Assembly (NCBI GenBank): GCA_951799425.1 | Contig: OX637393.1 | Location: 7,009,744-7,073,743 of the forward strand | Direction of reading: 5' to 3' | Source: Ilex aquifolium | Lineage: Eukaryota; Streptophyta; Magnoliopsida; Aquifoliales; Aquifoliaceae | Length of the DNA stretch: 64,000 nt | In this document: in pieces, positions 11,617 to 23,410 of the stretch | Layout of the letters: each line of letters begins with the position of its first letter | How positions within the stretch are numbered: position 1 is the stretch's first letter | Position numbers and translations under genes: made by a program | The notes under the pieces: model-generated | Seen by the model: the letters and a program-made list of their open reading frames with translations, nothing else | Database searches by the model: none | Told to the model about the DNA's origin: nothing

Positions 11617-14085
11617 GTGCTATACCACCAGAGATTGGCAATCTTTATAAGTTGGAGAGATTATCAACCGGTTTCAACAACCTTAGGGGTCCTATTCCAG
11701 CAACAATTTTCAATATCACAACAGCTCGATACATTCACCTAGGGAACAATAATCTTTCAGGCACTCTTCCGTCAAGTATGGGTCTGAGCCTACCCAATCT
11801 TGAATTAATTGAATTAGGAAGTAATCACTTGAATGGAATTGTTCCCGACTCCATCTCAAATGCTTCTAGACTCAATACAATGTTTATGGGGGGCAACGAT
11901 TTTTTCGGGTCCAATACCCAAATCACTTGGTAACCTAGAACTCATTGAACGTCTTGACTTGGAAAAAAACTATTTCACTGGTGAATCTTCATCTGGGGAG
12001 TTAAGCTTCTTCACTTCTTTGACAAATTGTCGACAGTTAAGGGTGTTTTGGATATCTTATAATCCTCTCAATGGATTTCTTCCTATTTCCATTGGAAATT
12101 TCTCCACTTCTCTGGATCATTTGGCCGCAAATAATTGTGGCATTAAAGGTGACATTCCTAACCAAATTGGCAATTTAAGCAATTTGGCATTTTTAGAACT
12201 AGGAGGCAATGACATACATGGATTCATTCCAACGACAATCAAAGAGTTGTGGAAGCTTCAAATTTTGGATTTGGATCAAAACAGAATATCAGGATCTATT
12301 CCAAGTGATCTCTGTTATTCAAAGAACATTGGCCTTCTAGATTTGAGCAAAAATGAATTTTTTAACTCTGTGCCAACATGCTTAGGGAATATGACTTCTT
12401 CAAGATATCTCTATCTAGACACCAACAAATTGACTTCCAGCATACCCACAAACCTTTGGAGACTCAAAGATATTTTGGAGTTGAACTTGTCTTCAAATTT
12501 TTTAACCGGGAAAATAACTCCAGAAATTGGAAGTCTAAAGGTTGTGACAATGATAGATCTATCGAGGAATCAATTATCAGGTATTTTTCCAAGTACAATT
12601 GGAGGTTTGCAAGATCTATCAACTTTGTTATTAGCGTATAACAGATTGCAAGGTCCACTTCCTGAGTCGCTTGGTAACTTGATAAACCTAGAGTTTCTGG
12701 ATTTATCTCATAACAATATATCTGGAACGATTCCAAAGTCCTTGGAGGGGCTCTGGCATCTCAAATACCTCAATTTATCTTACAATAAATTAAGAGGAGA
12801 AATTCCAAATGGTGGACCTTTTGCAAACTTCACTTATCAATCTTTTATGTCAAATGAAGATTTGTGTGGTGTTTCCAGGTTGCTAATGCCTCTATGCGAA
12901 TCTGGTTCACCTCAAAGATCAAGGAAGAAAAGAGTGATTCTAGTTATGTATGTCTCATTGGCGATTGCGATAATGGTTCTTACCTTGACCATGATTTTTG
13001 TTTTGATCAAACGACAAAGGAGAAATAACATCCCGATTGAAAATGACTTGTTGCCGGTGATAACCCATAGAAGAATTACATACTATGAACTTCGACAAGC
13101 AACTCATGAGTTCAATGAAAGCAACTTACTTGGCATGGGCAGCTTTGGTTCAGTTTACAAGGGGATCCTTCCAGATGGGACGCATCTGGCCATAAAAGTA
13201 TTCAATTTGCAAGTAGAAGGTGCATTCAAGAGTTTTGATACAGAATGTGAAGTATTGCGCAATCTTCGCCATCGAAATCTTACAAAAGTCATTAGCAGTT
13301 GCTCTAACCTTGATTTTAAAGCAATAGTGCTTGAGTATATGCCCAATGGAAGCCTTGAAAAGTGGTTGTATTCCCATAACTATTTCTTGGACATCTTGCA
13401 GAGATTAGATATAATGATAGATGTGGCACGTGCATTGGATTATCTCCACAATGGCTACTTGATTCCTGTGGTTCACTGTGATTTAAAGCCTAGCAATGTT
13501 TTGCTAGATGAACATCTGGTTGCACATGTGAGTGATTTTGGCATTGCAAAGTTGTTGGGTGAAGAGAGTGTTGCACTAACAAAGACTCTAGCCACATTGG
13601 GCTACATTGCACCAGGTGACGATTCTAGCTTTTTAATTTATACTTGCATTTTGAATTTTGTTTTTGTAATCAAATTTTGTATACGGTCTAAATTCCCGAG
13701 AAAATTTAATTTAGTTGATGATTTTATAATGGATGTAGAGTATGGATTAGAAGGACTAGTCTCTACCAGGTGTGATGTCTATAGCTATGGCATCCTGCTA
13801 ATGGAAACCTTTACGAGAACGAAACCCTGTGATGAAAAGTTCACCGAAGATTTAAGTATCAAGAAATGGGTGGATAATTCCTTACAAAGCGCAATAATCC
13901 AAGTTATTGATGCCAACTTAGTAAGGCCAGAGGACGAACACTTGACTGTGAAGGTGCAATGTGTAGCATCTGTCATGGAATTGGCTTTGAAATGCTCTAT
14001 AGAATCACCTGAAGAGCGGATTAGCTTGAGGGAGGTTGTAGCAGCTCTCCAGAAGATCAGACTTCAGTTTCTTGCAAATTGTTAA
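11617..14085 (+). pseudogene. LRR receptor kinase, 5'-truncated copy 1 (At3g47570-like, class XII)
   Basis: The product family is plasma-membrane LRR receptor-like kinases; class XII includes pattern-recognition receptors. Exon 11617-13615 follows a splice acceptor (TTTTGCAG). It encodes LRRs from GAIPPEIGNL to about 12840, then one membrane segment (about 12945-13010) and the kinase. In the kinase are the glycine loop GMGSFGSVYKG, the lysine of HLAIKVF (about 13195), HCDLKPSN (about 13473) and DFG (about 13534). HCD in place of HRD makes it a non-RD kinase. Intron 13616-13738 splices to give the APE motif; the last exon ends at TAA 14083-14085. The signal peptide and first LRR exons are absent from the window. 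One extra T in the six-T run at 11900-11905 shifts the frame: LNTMFMGGNDF must continue one base later as SGPIPKSLGNL. The rest is open. It could be a near-intact allele with a homopolymer error, or a recent pseudogene. Confidence 0.85.
13616..13738 (+). other. Intron of LRR kinase copy 1, length 123, open in frame
   Basis: The boundaries are CCAG/GTGACG and TGTAG/AGTATGG. Splicing restores YIAPEYGLEG, the expected activation-segment end. The intron is 41 codons long with no stop in the reading frame, so an unspliced message would still read through. Confidence 0.8.
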
Positions 14086-14756
14086 AGGTCTTGAAACATG
14101 AAATTGTTCTTCTACATTCTCTTGCAAGTATTATAGTTCCTTACTCAAGCATAGTTTTATTTGCTAACATCGTGACATTGTTGCAACAGATTTGACAGGT
14201 GTTGGATTTGACATGTGGAAGTGCTAGTAACTCTTTTGCTCCCCGTTGTTGGAACTGGCTGCAGATAAATGTATGGTGAGATAGATAATCAAGGTTTGTT
14301 GTTTGTCTAATTAAGGTGTATGTTTTAACATGATACTATAAGTAGTTGATGATTATGATGATGATAGTTATTTGTGTGATCATTAATGTTGGCTTCCAGT
14401 TTAGTTTGGAATACTTTAAGATACTTTAAGATACCTTTCCTACTTTAAGATAACCCATAGAACAAACAATGTTGGCTTCTACTAATCACCTCGTTATTTT
14501 ACTGAACAAATATGTGGAATATTTAAGTACTATTTTTTATTTATGTTTTAGTAGGCTTATCATTGCATGACTCATACCTAATATGACATGAACCTAAAAA
14601 TAGTACAATCCACAAACATGAATGGTAGTTTTCTCTCTTTTGATATGATGCATATATATTAAATTTACTGTGCATGAAAGATAATTGACGGTTTTTTTTT
14701 TTACAACAGGTTTAGCTTGAATATTCACCAATTTTTTCTTCTTATTTCCATTATGA
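14086..14756. other. 3' flank of LRR kinase copy 1, nothing else recognised
   Basis: AT-rich sequence that resembles the 3' flank of the second kinase copy in its first part (both contain a phrase like TTTGACATGTGGAAG, near 14206 and 45597). This supports shared ancestry beyond the coding region. Confidence 0.5.
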
Positions 14757-15070
14757 TGGTTTTGTTTTACCTTCACTTTGTACCCCGAAAGATTTAAGAT
14801 CTCTCACTTTGTACCTTCAAAAATTAAATTTTCACAATACACTTTAAATATATTAAAAGTGTTGCAATGCGACCGTTTCGTTAGTTCTCGTTTTTTATTC
14901 CGTCAAAAACCACCTTATTGACGTTGACGGAATAAATAATGAAAACTAACAGAAGGGCCACATTCTAATATTTTTAATATATTGAGGGTGCAATGAGAGA
15001 AATTTAATCTTTGAACATATAAAATGATAATTATTTAAATCTTTCAGCAGGCAAAGTGCAATTCACCCTT
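14757..15070. mobile_element. Foldback MITE of about 300 bp
   Basis: The two halves are imperfect inverted copies. The centre is TTATTCCGTCAA...TTGACGGAATAA (14897-14937). Outward, each arm has an A/T stretch containing AATATATTAAAA, a pyrimidine-rich segment and an end like CACTTTG(T/C)CC...GAAAGATTTAA. The phrase GCAAAGTGCAATTCACCC at the right end is typical of abundant small plant inverted-repeat elements. A partial relative lies at about 19690-19750. Confidence 0.65.
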
Positions 15071-15192
15071 TAAATAATGTTTAGTTAGCAATCTCCTCAA
15101 TACTTTTTCAAAAAATAATCCTAAAGCTTTTTATTCTCTTCCTATTTATATCTCATCTCTTCTCTTTCATAGCTGTTAGTTTGAATATATTA

Positions 15193-15801
15193 GAGAATCT
15201 CCAACTTTGACTTAAATTTAAATTTGAATCAAAATGGCCCAAAAAACTTCTCTAATCTTGAACTCAAACCTATACCAAATCAAAATAAAACTTATTCTGG
15301 ACCCAAATTGAAGTAGACTCAAATTCTATACCAAATTTCTAACAGTAACTTTTTAACATATCCAAAACTAAAAGACTTCTTTGACGACTTGTTCTTTGCC
15401 ACTTCTTATCTCTTTCTACTACGCTGCTTCTATCGCCGACCACCCCCGAAGCTTTCACAAATCATTCGCCAACTTGTTCTCTACCTTTTCTTTTTCTTTA
15501 TTTGGATTTATAAAAAATGATAAGGGATTAAAACAATCTTAGATTTCTGATGTAGTTTCTTTATTCTCATGTACTGTTGTATATATATTCTTTTTTTTTT
15601 TTTGAATTCACCATTTGTGGAGATATATGAAAGTTTCATTTATTTTATCAAATATCATGATTTGAATAATACAAAAAATGAGTTTTGGGACAATGAAAGA
15701 ATTTTTTAAAAGATTTGAGTAGATATTTGAGTTTGTCCATTAGAGTACTCTATATCAAACCAAGCTTTTTACTAAAATTTGAGTCATGGTTAGAGGTACT
15801 C
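15193..15801. mobile_element. Tourist/Harbinger-like MITE with TTA target duplication
   Basis: The left end is GAGAATCTCCAACTTTGACT. The right end on the minus strand is GAGTACCTCTAACCATGACT, followed on both strands by TTAAATTT or CAAATTTT. Both ends abut TTA (15190-15192 and 15802-15804), the target duplication expected for PIF/Harbinger elements. No transposase frame lies inside the 609 bp, so it is non-autonomous. Confidence 0.65.
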
Positions 15802-15866
15802 TTAGGAATTTATGGACCTAATGTGCTTACTTAATTAAATGATTAATTGAAAATTGCATTTTTACC

Positions 15867-15973
15867 AACGGGCCTTTGGTCCAATGGTACTCCTTACCTT
15901 ATGAAGGCTCTGTCTTTTTGAGGTCAAGGGTTCAAGTTCCCCCTCCCCCTTCTCCCCTCCCCCCAAAAAAAAA
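15867..15973 (+). mobile_element. tRNA-related SINE-like unit 1
   Basis: An A-box-like stretch TGGTCCAATGGTACTCC near 15877 and a B-box-like GGGTTCAAGTTCC (about 15928-15940) have tRNA-promoter spacing of about 40 bp. The unit ends in C-rich then A-rich sequence. It may be a short SINE body copied by polymerase III. The family is not identified. Confidence 0.5.
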
Positions 15974-15990
15974 TATTTTAAAAATATCAA

Positions 15991-16080
15991 TGGGCCTTTA
16001 GTCCAATGGTACTCCTTACCTTGTAAAAATTTTGCCTTCTTGAGGTCAAAGGGTTCAAACCCCTCCCCCAAAAAAAAAAA
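15991..16080 (+). mobile_element. tRNA-related SINE-like unit 2 (tandem partner)
   Basis: Near-copy of the unit at 15867, beginning TGGGCCTTTAGTCCAATGG. It has a B box GGTTCAAACC (about 16052) that fits the consensus better than unit 1, and ends in CCCCCAAAAAAAAA. About 17 AT-rich bases separate the two units. Confidence 0.5.
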
Positions 16081-16433
16081 TTTAATTAATTAATCAAATC
16101 TAATAACAGCAATCGATTATTAGGTTCAAGTAATCTTACTCTATATAGAAACACATGTTTAATGAAATCAATAATGAGACTATCGTGCAATATTTTTAAA
16201 TATGAAAACTAGTCTAGAACAATTGTAAACGCGTTGAAAATAAGTATTACCAATTAATATTTAAATTTTTGTACATATGATCAGTTTATTTTTTATCTTC
16301 TTCTTGTTAAAATTTGTCCTCTCTATCGTAAATTTCTAGCTTACCCATGATTAGACTAAAATCCTGAATCAATTGGTACATCAATGCAAATCAAATTAAG
16401 ATAGAGATGAATTCCAACCCATATTTGTGTAAT

Positions 16434-19400
16434 TGTGACACCCCAAAACCGGGGGTCCTTTATTAACCGTTGACAACCCGTCAACCCGCGGAAACATCCG
16501 TGAATATCGCTCAATCCGACACCACATCAAGAATATCTTTAAGCCGGGATTATAACCCATAATGAAAATTCGGTTTAACATTCATTTCATTCAATTAAAG
16601 TCCCATACACCGTGGTTTGTACCCCATTAGGGTCCACTTTGATCATTTAAAGGAAGGAAATTCAAAGCCCAAAGATTTGGCAAAACATTTAAAAATTTCA
16701 GATTTTTGGGATGACTACCGGTAGTTGTTTATCGACTACCGGTAGCCGAAACATTCTGGAAATCAACTACCTGTTGTCTACCGGTAGCCGAAACATTCTG
16801 GAGCTACGACTACCTGTTGGCTACCGGTAGCTGTTTCCTTCTGGAAAACAACTACCTGTTAGCTACCGGTAGCTGGAACCCTCTGGACCAACGACTACCT
16901 GTTGACTACCGGTAGTCAAGGGTAGATTTTGTCCATTTCAATAATTTTTCATTTCCAACTCATTTCAAACCTTTCCAAGGTCACCCAAACATATATGTTC
17001 ATGTTTTCTACATTATAAAAAGTCCATGGAAGTCCATTTAATACAATTCCATATATTTACACATTAAAATGGAATTTATACGAAAACTTTACAAGTTAAA
17101 CCATAAAAGCCACAAGTCGGCTTTTCTTCATTCTTGGGGTCCCGTATGAGGGTCTCCCACCGGCGTATAGTCCGCACCTGAAATGTTTCCTTTATAGGGT
17201 GAGACAACGCCCAGTAGAGTGTTTCCTACGGAGGCTACTCCTCAACCTATATGCATATGAAATGTTCACATGCACAACCACAATTCCCATAACCATTCCA
17301 TCAAGTAATATGATTAAATGATGTAATGCTAGAATGTCATGCCATGAATGAGGTGAGACCCACCCATGTGCACCCAACCCGAGTCCACTCCGACTCCCTT
17401 TACATGTCAATGCCATGTATGTTAAACCCGGGCTACCCAAGCCCCATAAAATGAGATGAGACTCATGTACTCAACTCGAGTCCGCCCCGGCTCAACATGA
17501 AATGAGATGTGACTTATTTATGCACTCACCCCAAGCCCTTCCCAGCTCGACAACACAATGCTAATGCCAATGTGTTTAACATGACATGAAGTGAGATGAG
17601 ACTCAACCATGTAACTCAATCCGAGCCTCCCCGGCTGCCTCAACACAATGCAACGCCAATGTGTAATAATGTCGTCATCTATGTTTCACATCAAATGACA
17701 TTTTCAAAGCTAGGGTCTTTCTTGGGATCGGAAACTTCATGGACTCCTACCAATGGTCTTCCACACCAGTACACTTTATGGACTCTTATACCAACGGAGT
17801 GCACCCTCCAAATCACCGAGTCTTTCACCCGAGAGGTCGTCATGCCTCTTCTTGCTCATCCCGACCCAATTTATCATGCAACCGTGCGACTCAGTCGGAT
17901 ATTCAATCCAACTTTCCCGAGCCCACCCTTCAACCACCAAGAATGATGTTTGAATGAACCATGCACCCACACTCATGAATGACTCCCATGAATGTGACAC
18001 AACCTTATGCCCAATATGCTATGCCGCCAATGAGCAACTCTTTTCATGTCCACATGCATTTAATACCACATAGATTGTGGTACAATACCCATGCACAAAC
18101 ACACCCACACCCATGCTAACATCCCATGAATGTGATGCCACACCATGTCCCATATGCAATGTATGCAACTTGGACTACTCCTTGCGTCAATTACCATGCC
18201 GGATATCGACGTCAACCATGCACTCACCCATGAAATAAATGATTCCATGCCAATGCAATGTAATGCACCATTGCATATCCATGCCATGTGCCATATGATA
18301 TGAATGCCATATGGAAAATTAATTCATAGTTTCACATGTTCACATTCATGGCAATTATATCAATAACATATAACTACCAAATTCCTTAACCATGTCAATA
18401 CATCAAGGAGCATATATTGGCATCTTAGTGCATAATTTCACATAGCTCTACTCATCTAAACATGTTATCACAATTTCGTTGGAATAACAACCAATTCCAC
18501 AACCAAGGCATTTAAACAAACACCTTCAAGGCAAACAACATGTTATCACATAAGTTGTTCAATTTCTCTCAAGAAATTCCTATAGGCAATTTCTATTAAA
18601 CAATTTAGGATAAAATTAGTTTACCCCAATTGCATCAATAGGTAAGTGTAATTTTTCTAACAACCTACCCATTTTCTTCATTATTCCATAACTATATACA
18701 TATAAATATGTATACATATTTATATATATACCAAGCCATAATCATAGGCATTCTAGGTAAGAAATCAACCCAAGTAGGAGAACCCCTACCTCTTGTAGCG
18801 TGAGGAACGACGTAGGAAGCTCCCAAGACCCGAAAACCAACTCGAAGCTTGATTTTCGTACACTTCCATCTTTTCACCTTCGGTGAAAACCATTGTTTTT
18901 GGTACCCACGCGTAGCCCTCGTCGCGTAGATCACTTCTCCCTTCTAGCTCGAGTGGATTTGAGCACTCCACGGCCGTAGATCGTAGAGAGAAGTTGAGTT
19001 TTCTCTCATTTTCCCTCTCTTCTTTTCTCTCGGCTGAAACCGGCTGAAATGGTGAAGGAGAAGTCTGATTTTTCAGACTTTAGGCCCCTATTTATATTTT
19101 TAGAATACTTGGCCCACAATTGGCCACACGTCCCTTTTAATTCCGGGTCCGTTTCAATCCCGAAACGATTAATTTTCGTCCCGGTTCAAGTTCAAAATAT
19201 TTTATATGAACTTTATTTAAATTATTTTCAAATTCTCCATATTTTAACAAAATTTTCGTTTTTGGGGTCACCCGAGACTCGACCGCCTCGTAAAACGCGA
19301 AAAATCCGACTATCTCGGAATTCGACAAAATTTTACATGTCCACTAGATTTCGCGAGACGAATCCAACGGTGAAGTCCGTTTCGTCATCCAAGTTCTAGA

Positions 19401-19481
19401 AAAATTCAGTTTTACAGCCGGAGTGGCAATTTACCATTTTGCCCTTGTTCATCAAAGTTTAAAATTTTCCGGGATTTCACA
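16434..19481. mobile_element. 3.05-kb solo LTR, gypsy/chromovirus-like
   Basis: The block starts TGTGACACCCC and ends GGGATTTCACA. It is flanked by the same five bases, GTAAT, at 16429-16433 and 19482-19486. TG...CA ends with a 5-bp duplication and no internal coding region indicate a solo LTR left by recombination between two LTRs. The CACCCC start and great length suit plant chromovirus-type LTRs. The ORFs in 17192-18970 are not gene-like. The end features suggest the parent lay on the minus strand. The terminal duplication is still perfect, so it is not very old. Confidence 0.75.
16713..16918. repeat. Tandem array with ACCGGT palindromes in the solo LTR
   Basis: Units of about 45-50 bp contain CTACCGGTAG(C/T) followed by phrases like AACATTCTGGA and ACTACCTGTT. 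Six CTACCGGTAG palindromes are visible. Confidence 0.75.
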
Positions 19482-19486
19482 GTAAT

Positions 19487-20320
19487 CCTATGTGAAAAAT
19501 ACTATTTAGACTTAATTTAAGCATTTAACCTAGGAACCTAATTAATTACAATTATTAGATATTAAATGTGGACTCCATCTAATCACTGAATTTACAACTA
19601 ATATGTATTGAAATTTGAAAGAAGCACAAATTGCTAAAAATGAATTTACAATAGATCTTCGCATCCTAAAAGATCTAAGAAATCTCACTTTTCACTCTTA
19701 AAGATTAAATTTTTCACATTGCACTCTCAATGTATCAACATCAATGGGGTATGTCTACAAAGACAATGAAATTTTTTTTTTGACCTAAAAAGGGTAGAGG
19801 AGGTGGCGACTTGGGTCATTTCCAAACCCCAATCCCACTAAATTGGCATAACCAGTTTTATTTTCCTTTTTGCTTTTTCAGAACTGCAACTAATTCACTC
19901 GCCAATTAATATGCTCTTCTTGCCTTCAATTCTCAAAACAAATTTTAACCCTTACTACATTCTGGTAAACAATATGTCCACTACTACTCCTGATTTAGAT
20001 CTAAAGGATTTTATGTGTAATTGAGTGCGAATGAGAACAAAATAACAAACATCCATAGTAGATTTATGAAAAATTTACCAGAAATCATCCTCTTGTAGGG
20101 GAAGATGGGTTGGTAGTTCTGGCAAAGCAAGTCGTGAATCTCTGTTGTTGAGGGAAGGTGGACAACAACGGAGATTCCAAAAGTTTCTGTTTATTGCTTC
20201 TTCTTTTTTTTTTTTCCTTCTCTTTAACAAACTAGAGGAGGACTACGGTACTCAAGGAGATACCGTACAAAAAATTATAATTTTTTAAAGTTAAGCAAGT
20301 TATAACTTTTTAGGTTATAA
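19487..20320. other. Intergenic AT-rich stretch
   Basis: A partial copy of the small foldback family of 14757-15070 lies near 19690-19750. Otherwise no gene, RNA or complete element is visible. Confidence 0.4.
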
Positions 20321-20323
20321 GTT

Positions 20324-20508
20324 TACAACTGCGAAGGGCATGTTTGATTGTGAAATATTATATGATCGATCATGCAATTTTAACTGATAGATGTGAAGTT
20401 TTAAATGGTAGATTTGAAGTTTCAACTTATTGGAGTTATTAATGATCTACTACAATATTTCATGATCGATTATGAATAACCACATCCAATTGTAACTTGA
20501 AGTTTTAG
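20324..20508. mobile_element. Possible small inverted-repeat MITE
   Basis: GTGAAATATTATATGATCGA on the left is mirrored by a minus-strand stretch ATGAAATATTGTAGTAGATC on the right. The outer ends GGGCATGTTTG and GGATGTGGTT are only loosely alike. No target duplication is seen. Confidence 0.35.
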
Positions 20509-20867
20509 TACAGTGCAATTTTTTCTTTATTTGTTACCGTACAACTATCTAGAAAATTATGATTTCAATCCCTTATTAGATTCAAATTTTAGCCCGACGC
20601 TTATAGTTTGAGTTCAAAAATTTTAACATTGCAATAGTCATGTCGAAGAGTTTGCGTTGAAGGTTGAGTTCGGGTTGAGAGAATACCACCAATAGGGCCT
20701 AGACGATGAGAAACTGCTGGCGTTCTCAAAGAACGACTCAAGTCTTAGCCTAACACTCGCACCATAGAGTTGCAAGTTAATGAGAGTCAGGAAAGACCCA
20801 AAACGAAGCACTACAAGTCACTGGACCACCAGTCTGTAGTGTTCGGGTTAAGTTTGATTAAATATTT

Positions 20868-21460
20868 TATAACTTTAATTCAACTCAAATGAACTATTTT
20901 ATCCGTCCGAGTTGGACCCTAGTGAAAATAGGGAGGAAAAGTGATGTGGGTGGCGAGACTTCTCTGCATAAAAGATTAAAAGTAAGTTCATATCGTGGAA
21001 GATCCGGTCAATAATCTATATATTATATGTATTATATTTTATTTGATACCTATAACTTTTTTAAATTAAAAAAGGTCAAAAAACAATATTTATGGTGTAT
21101 ATAAACAAAAAAACAACAAAAAATTATTCATAACACTACACACACAAAAAAAATGAACCTATGGACCATTTTGTAATTGACCACAATGTGTTTTTATAAT
21201 TTGAAAGTATTGTATGAGAAATATATTATCAATCACATTGAAAATATCTAACTCTGTATACAATCAATTATCAGTCATCCACTAATTATTTATTAGGTTA
21301 TGCAATCATTTCGTCACAATCTTCGATTTTTTTAATTTATTTGATAATTAACTTCCAAATATATTAAAAGAGCAATCCAATCATGGTTCAAAGTTTTGCT
21401 GAAAAAGAAAAAAAAATCCAGTCGATAAAGGTAAGATGATACACCTGTATTTATTGGAAG
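20868..21460. repeat. Duplicated segment, copy A (lacks the hAT insertion)
   Basis: The sequence from CAACTCAAATGAACTATTTTATCC through GAGTTGGACC, GGTGGCGAGACTTCTCTGCA and the later GTCGATAAAGGTAAGATGAT recurs in the same order at 24230-25280. Copy A holds ATCCGTCCGAGTTGG (about 20901) where copy B has a 656-bp insertion. Confidence 0.6.
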
Positions 21461-21599
21461 GGTGGGACAATGTCTATTCTCACCCTACAAATCTCCATTC
21501 TCACCTCATTTAATTTTTTATTATCAAACCACTAAATCCACATCTTCTATACTCACCCCATACTACATACACCCTTTTAATAAATAAACTTACATTTTC

Positions 21600-21800
21600 G
21601 CAAACAACAAGAAAGGCATGTGTGCATAAACCTACTCATGTAAAGACCTCAGAGCACTTTGGCTGGAAAAGAAGAAACCACTCCATTAGAGTCAAATTGT
21701 TTTTTAAATGGGTGCAATTGGGTCAAACTTATCGAGCTTGAGTATGAACGGAGCTCAATAATCGACATTAAAGTCTTGCCATGGGTGAAAAACACGTTGA
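21600..21800. repeat. Dispersed repeat shared with 48125-48345
   Basis: ACCTACTCATGTAAAGACCT, CTTTGGCTGGAAAAG and AGTCAAATTGTT here match ACCTACTCATGTCAAGCCTA, CTTTAGCCGGAAAAA and AGTCAAATTGTT in the same order near 48158-48240. The family is unknown. Confidence 0.5.
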
Positions 21801-23230
21801 AAATCGTTTAAATCACATAGAAATCCGATTTGAAATACTTCGCCACCAACCAACCTCTAACCCAGTCGATCTTCCTTTACTGTGCCTATAAAGACCAAAG
21901 AATACTGATTTCATTAGTTCATCGTCTGATAAAAAAAAAAAATAGTCCATCTCCTATTTTCCTCCTACACTATTAATGAGTAAGGGGTCCACTCATGCAT
22001 AATAGGTTCCACTTGAATACATGATAGATGATCCATTGGTATGGGTTTATTTGGGTATGAATTAGTAGTAGCTAGTAATCTCCAACCTGTCTAAAAATCT
22101 GAAAACAAACTCCTTCCTAAAATAAACTACATAGCCAAAATCAAGATATCTTTCTAAACTCAAAGTCCTCCTTAAAAATAACTATTTTTAAAAACAATAA
22201 ATGACTACAATTGATAAACTCGAATTTAAAGGAGGAAAATTTTTGTTTAAAGGAAAATGAAATATGACCATTAAATTTTTAAAAGATAATAAAATATGAC
22301 CATTGATTATATAAGTAAATGATTGAGTTTCTTTTGATTTGAGTAAAAATTTTAATCTTCCTTGATTTGGTATGCGTTTGGTTATAAGGTTGAAGAATAT
22401 TGTTGGATTATTTTTACCGGATTTTATTTGAGTCTAAGAAAAGGTAAGTGCTGAAGATTCTCTAAAGGAATGAAATTCACATTATACATTTAATTATTTT
22501 TTATGAAATGATGGCATACGTGATAACGATAATATAATATCACTGTCACATTAAATATTTACTCGGGAAAGTGTGTAGACTATTTTGCATAAAAAAATTA
22601 AGAAAATTATTTGGACATTAATTACAACCCTATTTATCACAAGTATTGAATTGGTAACATGTCCCAATTAATATTAAGGTCCATATTCAATCTAATAATA
22701 ATTGATTAGATCAATAAATTAAATCTAAATAGCATTGCTCTAAAAAATTCATAGAGGGTAAGACAAAATGTGGCTCCCTTCTATTAAACAAAAGAATAAT
22801 GTTTGGCCTTAAAAATTTGACATAATAATGTGGCTTCAGTGGAACCATTTGATCAACACCAAGTTTTAATATTTGATGGGCTAGTTAATCCAAAGGCTAT
22901 AATAAATTAGTTCAATAAATTAAGTCTCAATAGCATTGCTCTTAGAATATTAGATTAACACTAAGTTTTAATGTTTTATGGGGTTCATAGTCAATTCAAT
23001 AGTTGTAATGAATTAGGCTGATTAGAAAATTAGATAGATATTTGCTTACATGGAAGAATTTGTAAGAATAAAATTAAGTTTTAAAACTTTTATTTCCATT
23101 TTAATTATGTTTAAATTGTGATTTTCAGTTACAAATCTTTTGGTCCTATTTAGTGTATATTCAAGAATAATATTTATTGACCTTAATATTGTTTTATAGC
23201 TATTCAAGAGCACATAGTTAAATACCTTGA
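21801..23230. other. Intergenic stretch with diverged repeat of about 190 bp
   Basis: A phrase like CAATAAATTAAATCTAAATA followed by GCATTGCTCT occurs near 22711, and a variant occurs near 22914. Related wording (AATTCAATAGTTGTAATGAA) appears near 22993. This is an old tandem or clustered repeat. No gene is visible. Confidence 0.4.
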
Positions 23231-23238
23231 AAGTATAT

Positions 23239-23324
23239 CATGTGTAGGTTACACATGTGTAAGCCAACGGTCAAGAGCATTGAAGGATAGTAACCATGTG
23301 TAGGCTACACACATGCTATATATA
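23239..23324 (+). promoter_or_regulatory. Twin palindromes and TATA box before a small ORF
   Basis: Two near-palindromes, 23239-23257 (CATGTGTAGGTTACACATG) and 23295-23315 (the same core with GGCT and two extra bases), each hold CATGTG/CACATG E-box-like halves. A TATATATA box at 23317-23324 follows directly, about 87 bp before the ATG at 23411. The spacing suits a plant core promoter. The role of the palindromes is inferred. Confidence 0.45.
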
Positions 23325-23410
23325 GTGGCTTGGAAAAATTCTTTTGACATACACCGAATTCAACTTTTCAATATAACTCAGTACATTTTTCCTTACCCCA
23401 CCTTCCAGCT

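Noticed and set aside
15862-16071. Minus-strand 69-codon ORF with internal repetition
   Set aside because: It is the reverse translation of the two SINE-like units.
17192-18287. Several ORFs of 66-116 codons around 17200-18290
   Set aside because: They overlap in several frames on both strands inside the 3-kb solo LTR and resemble no protein.
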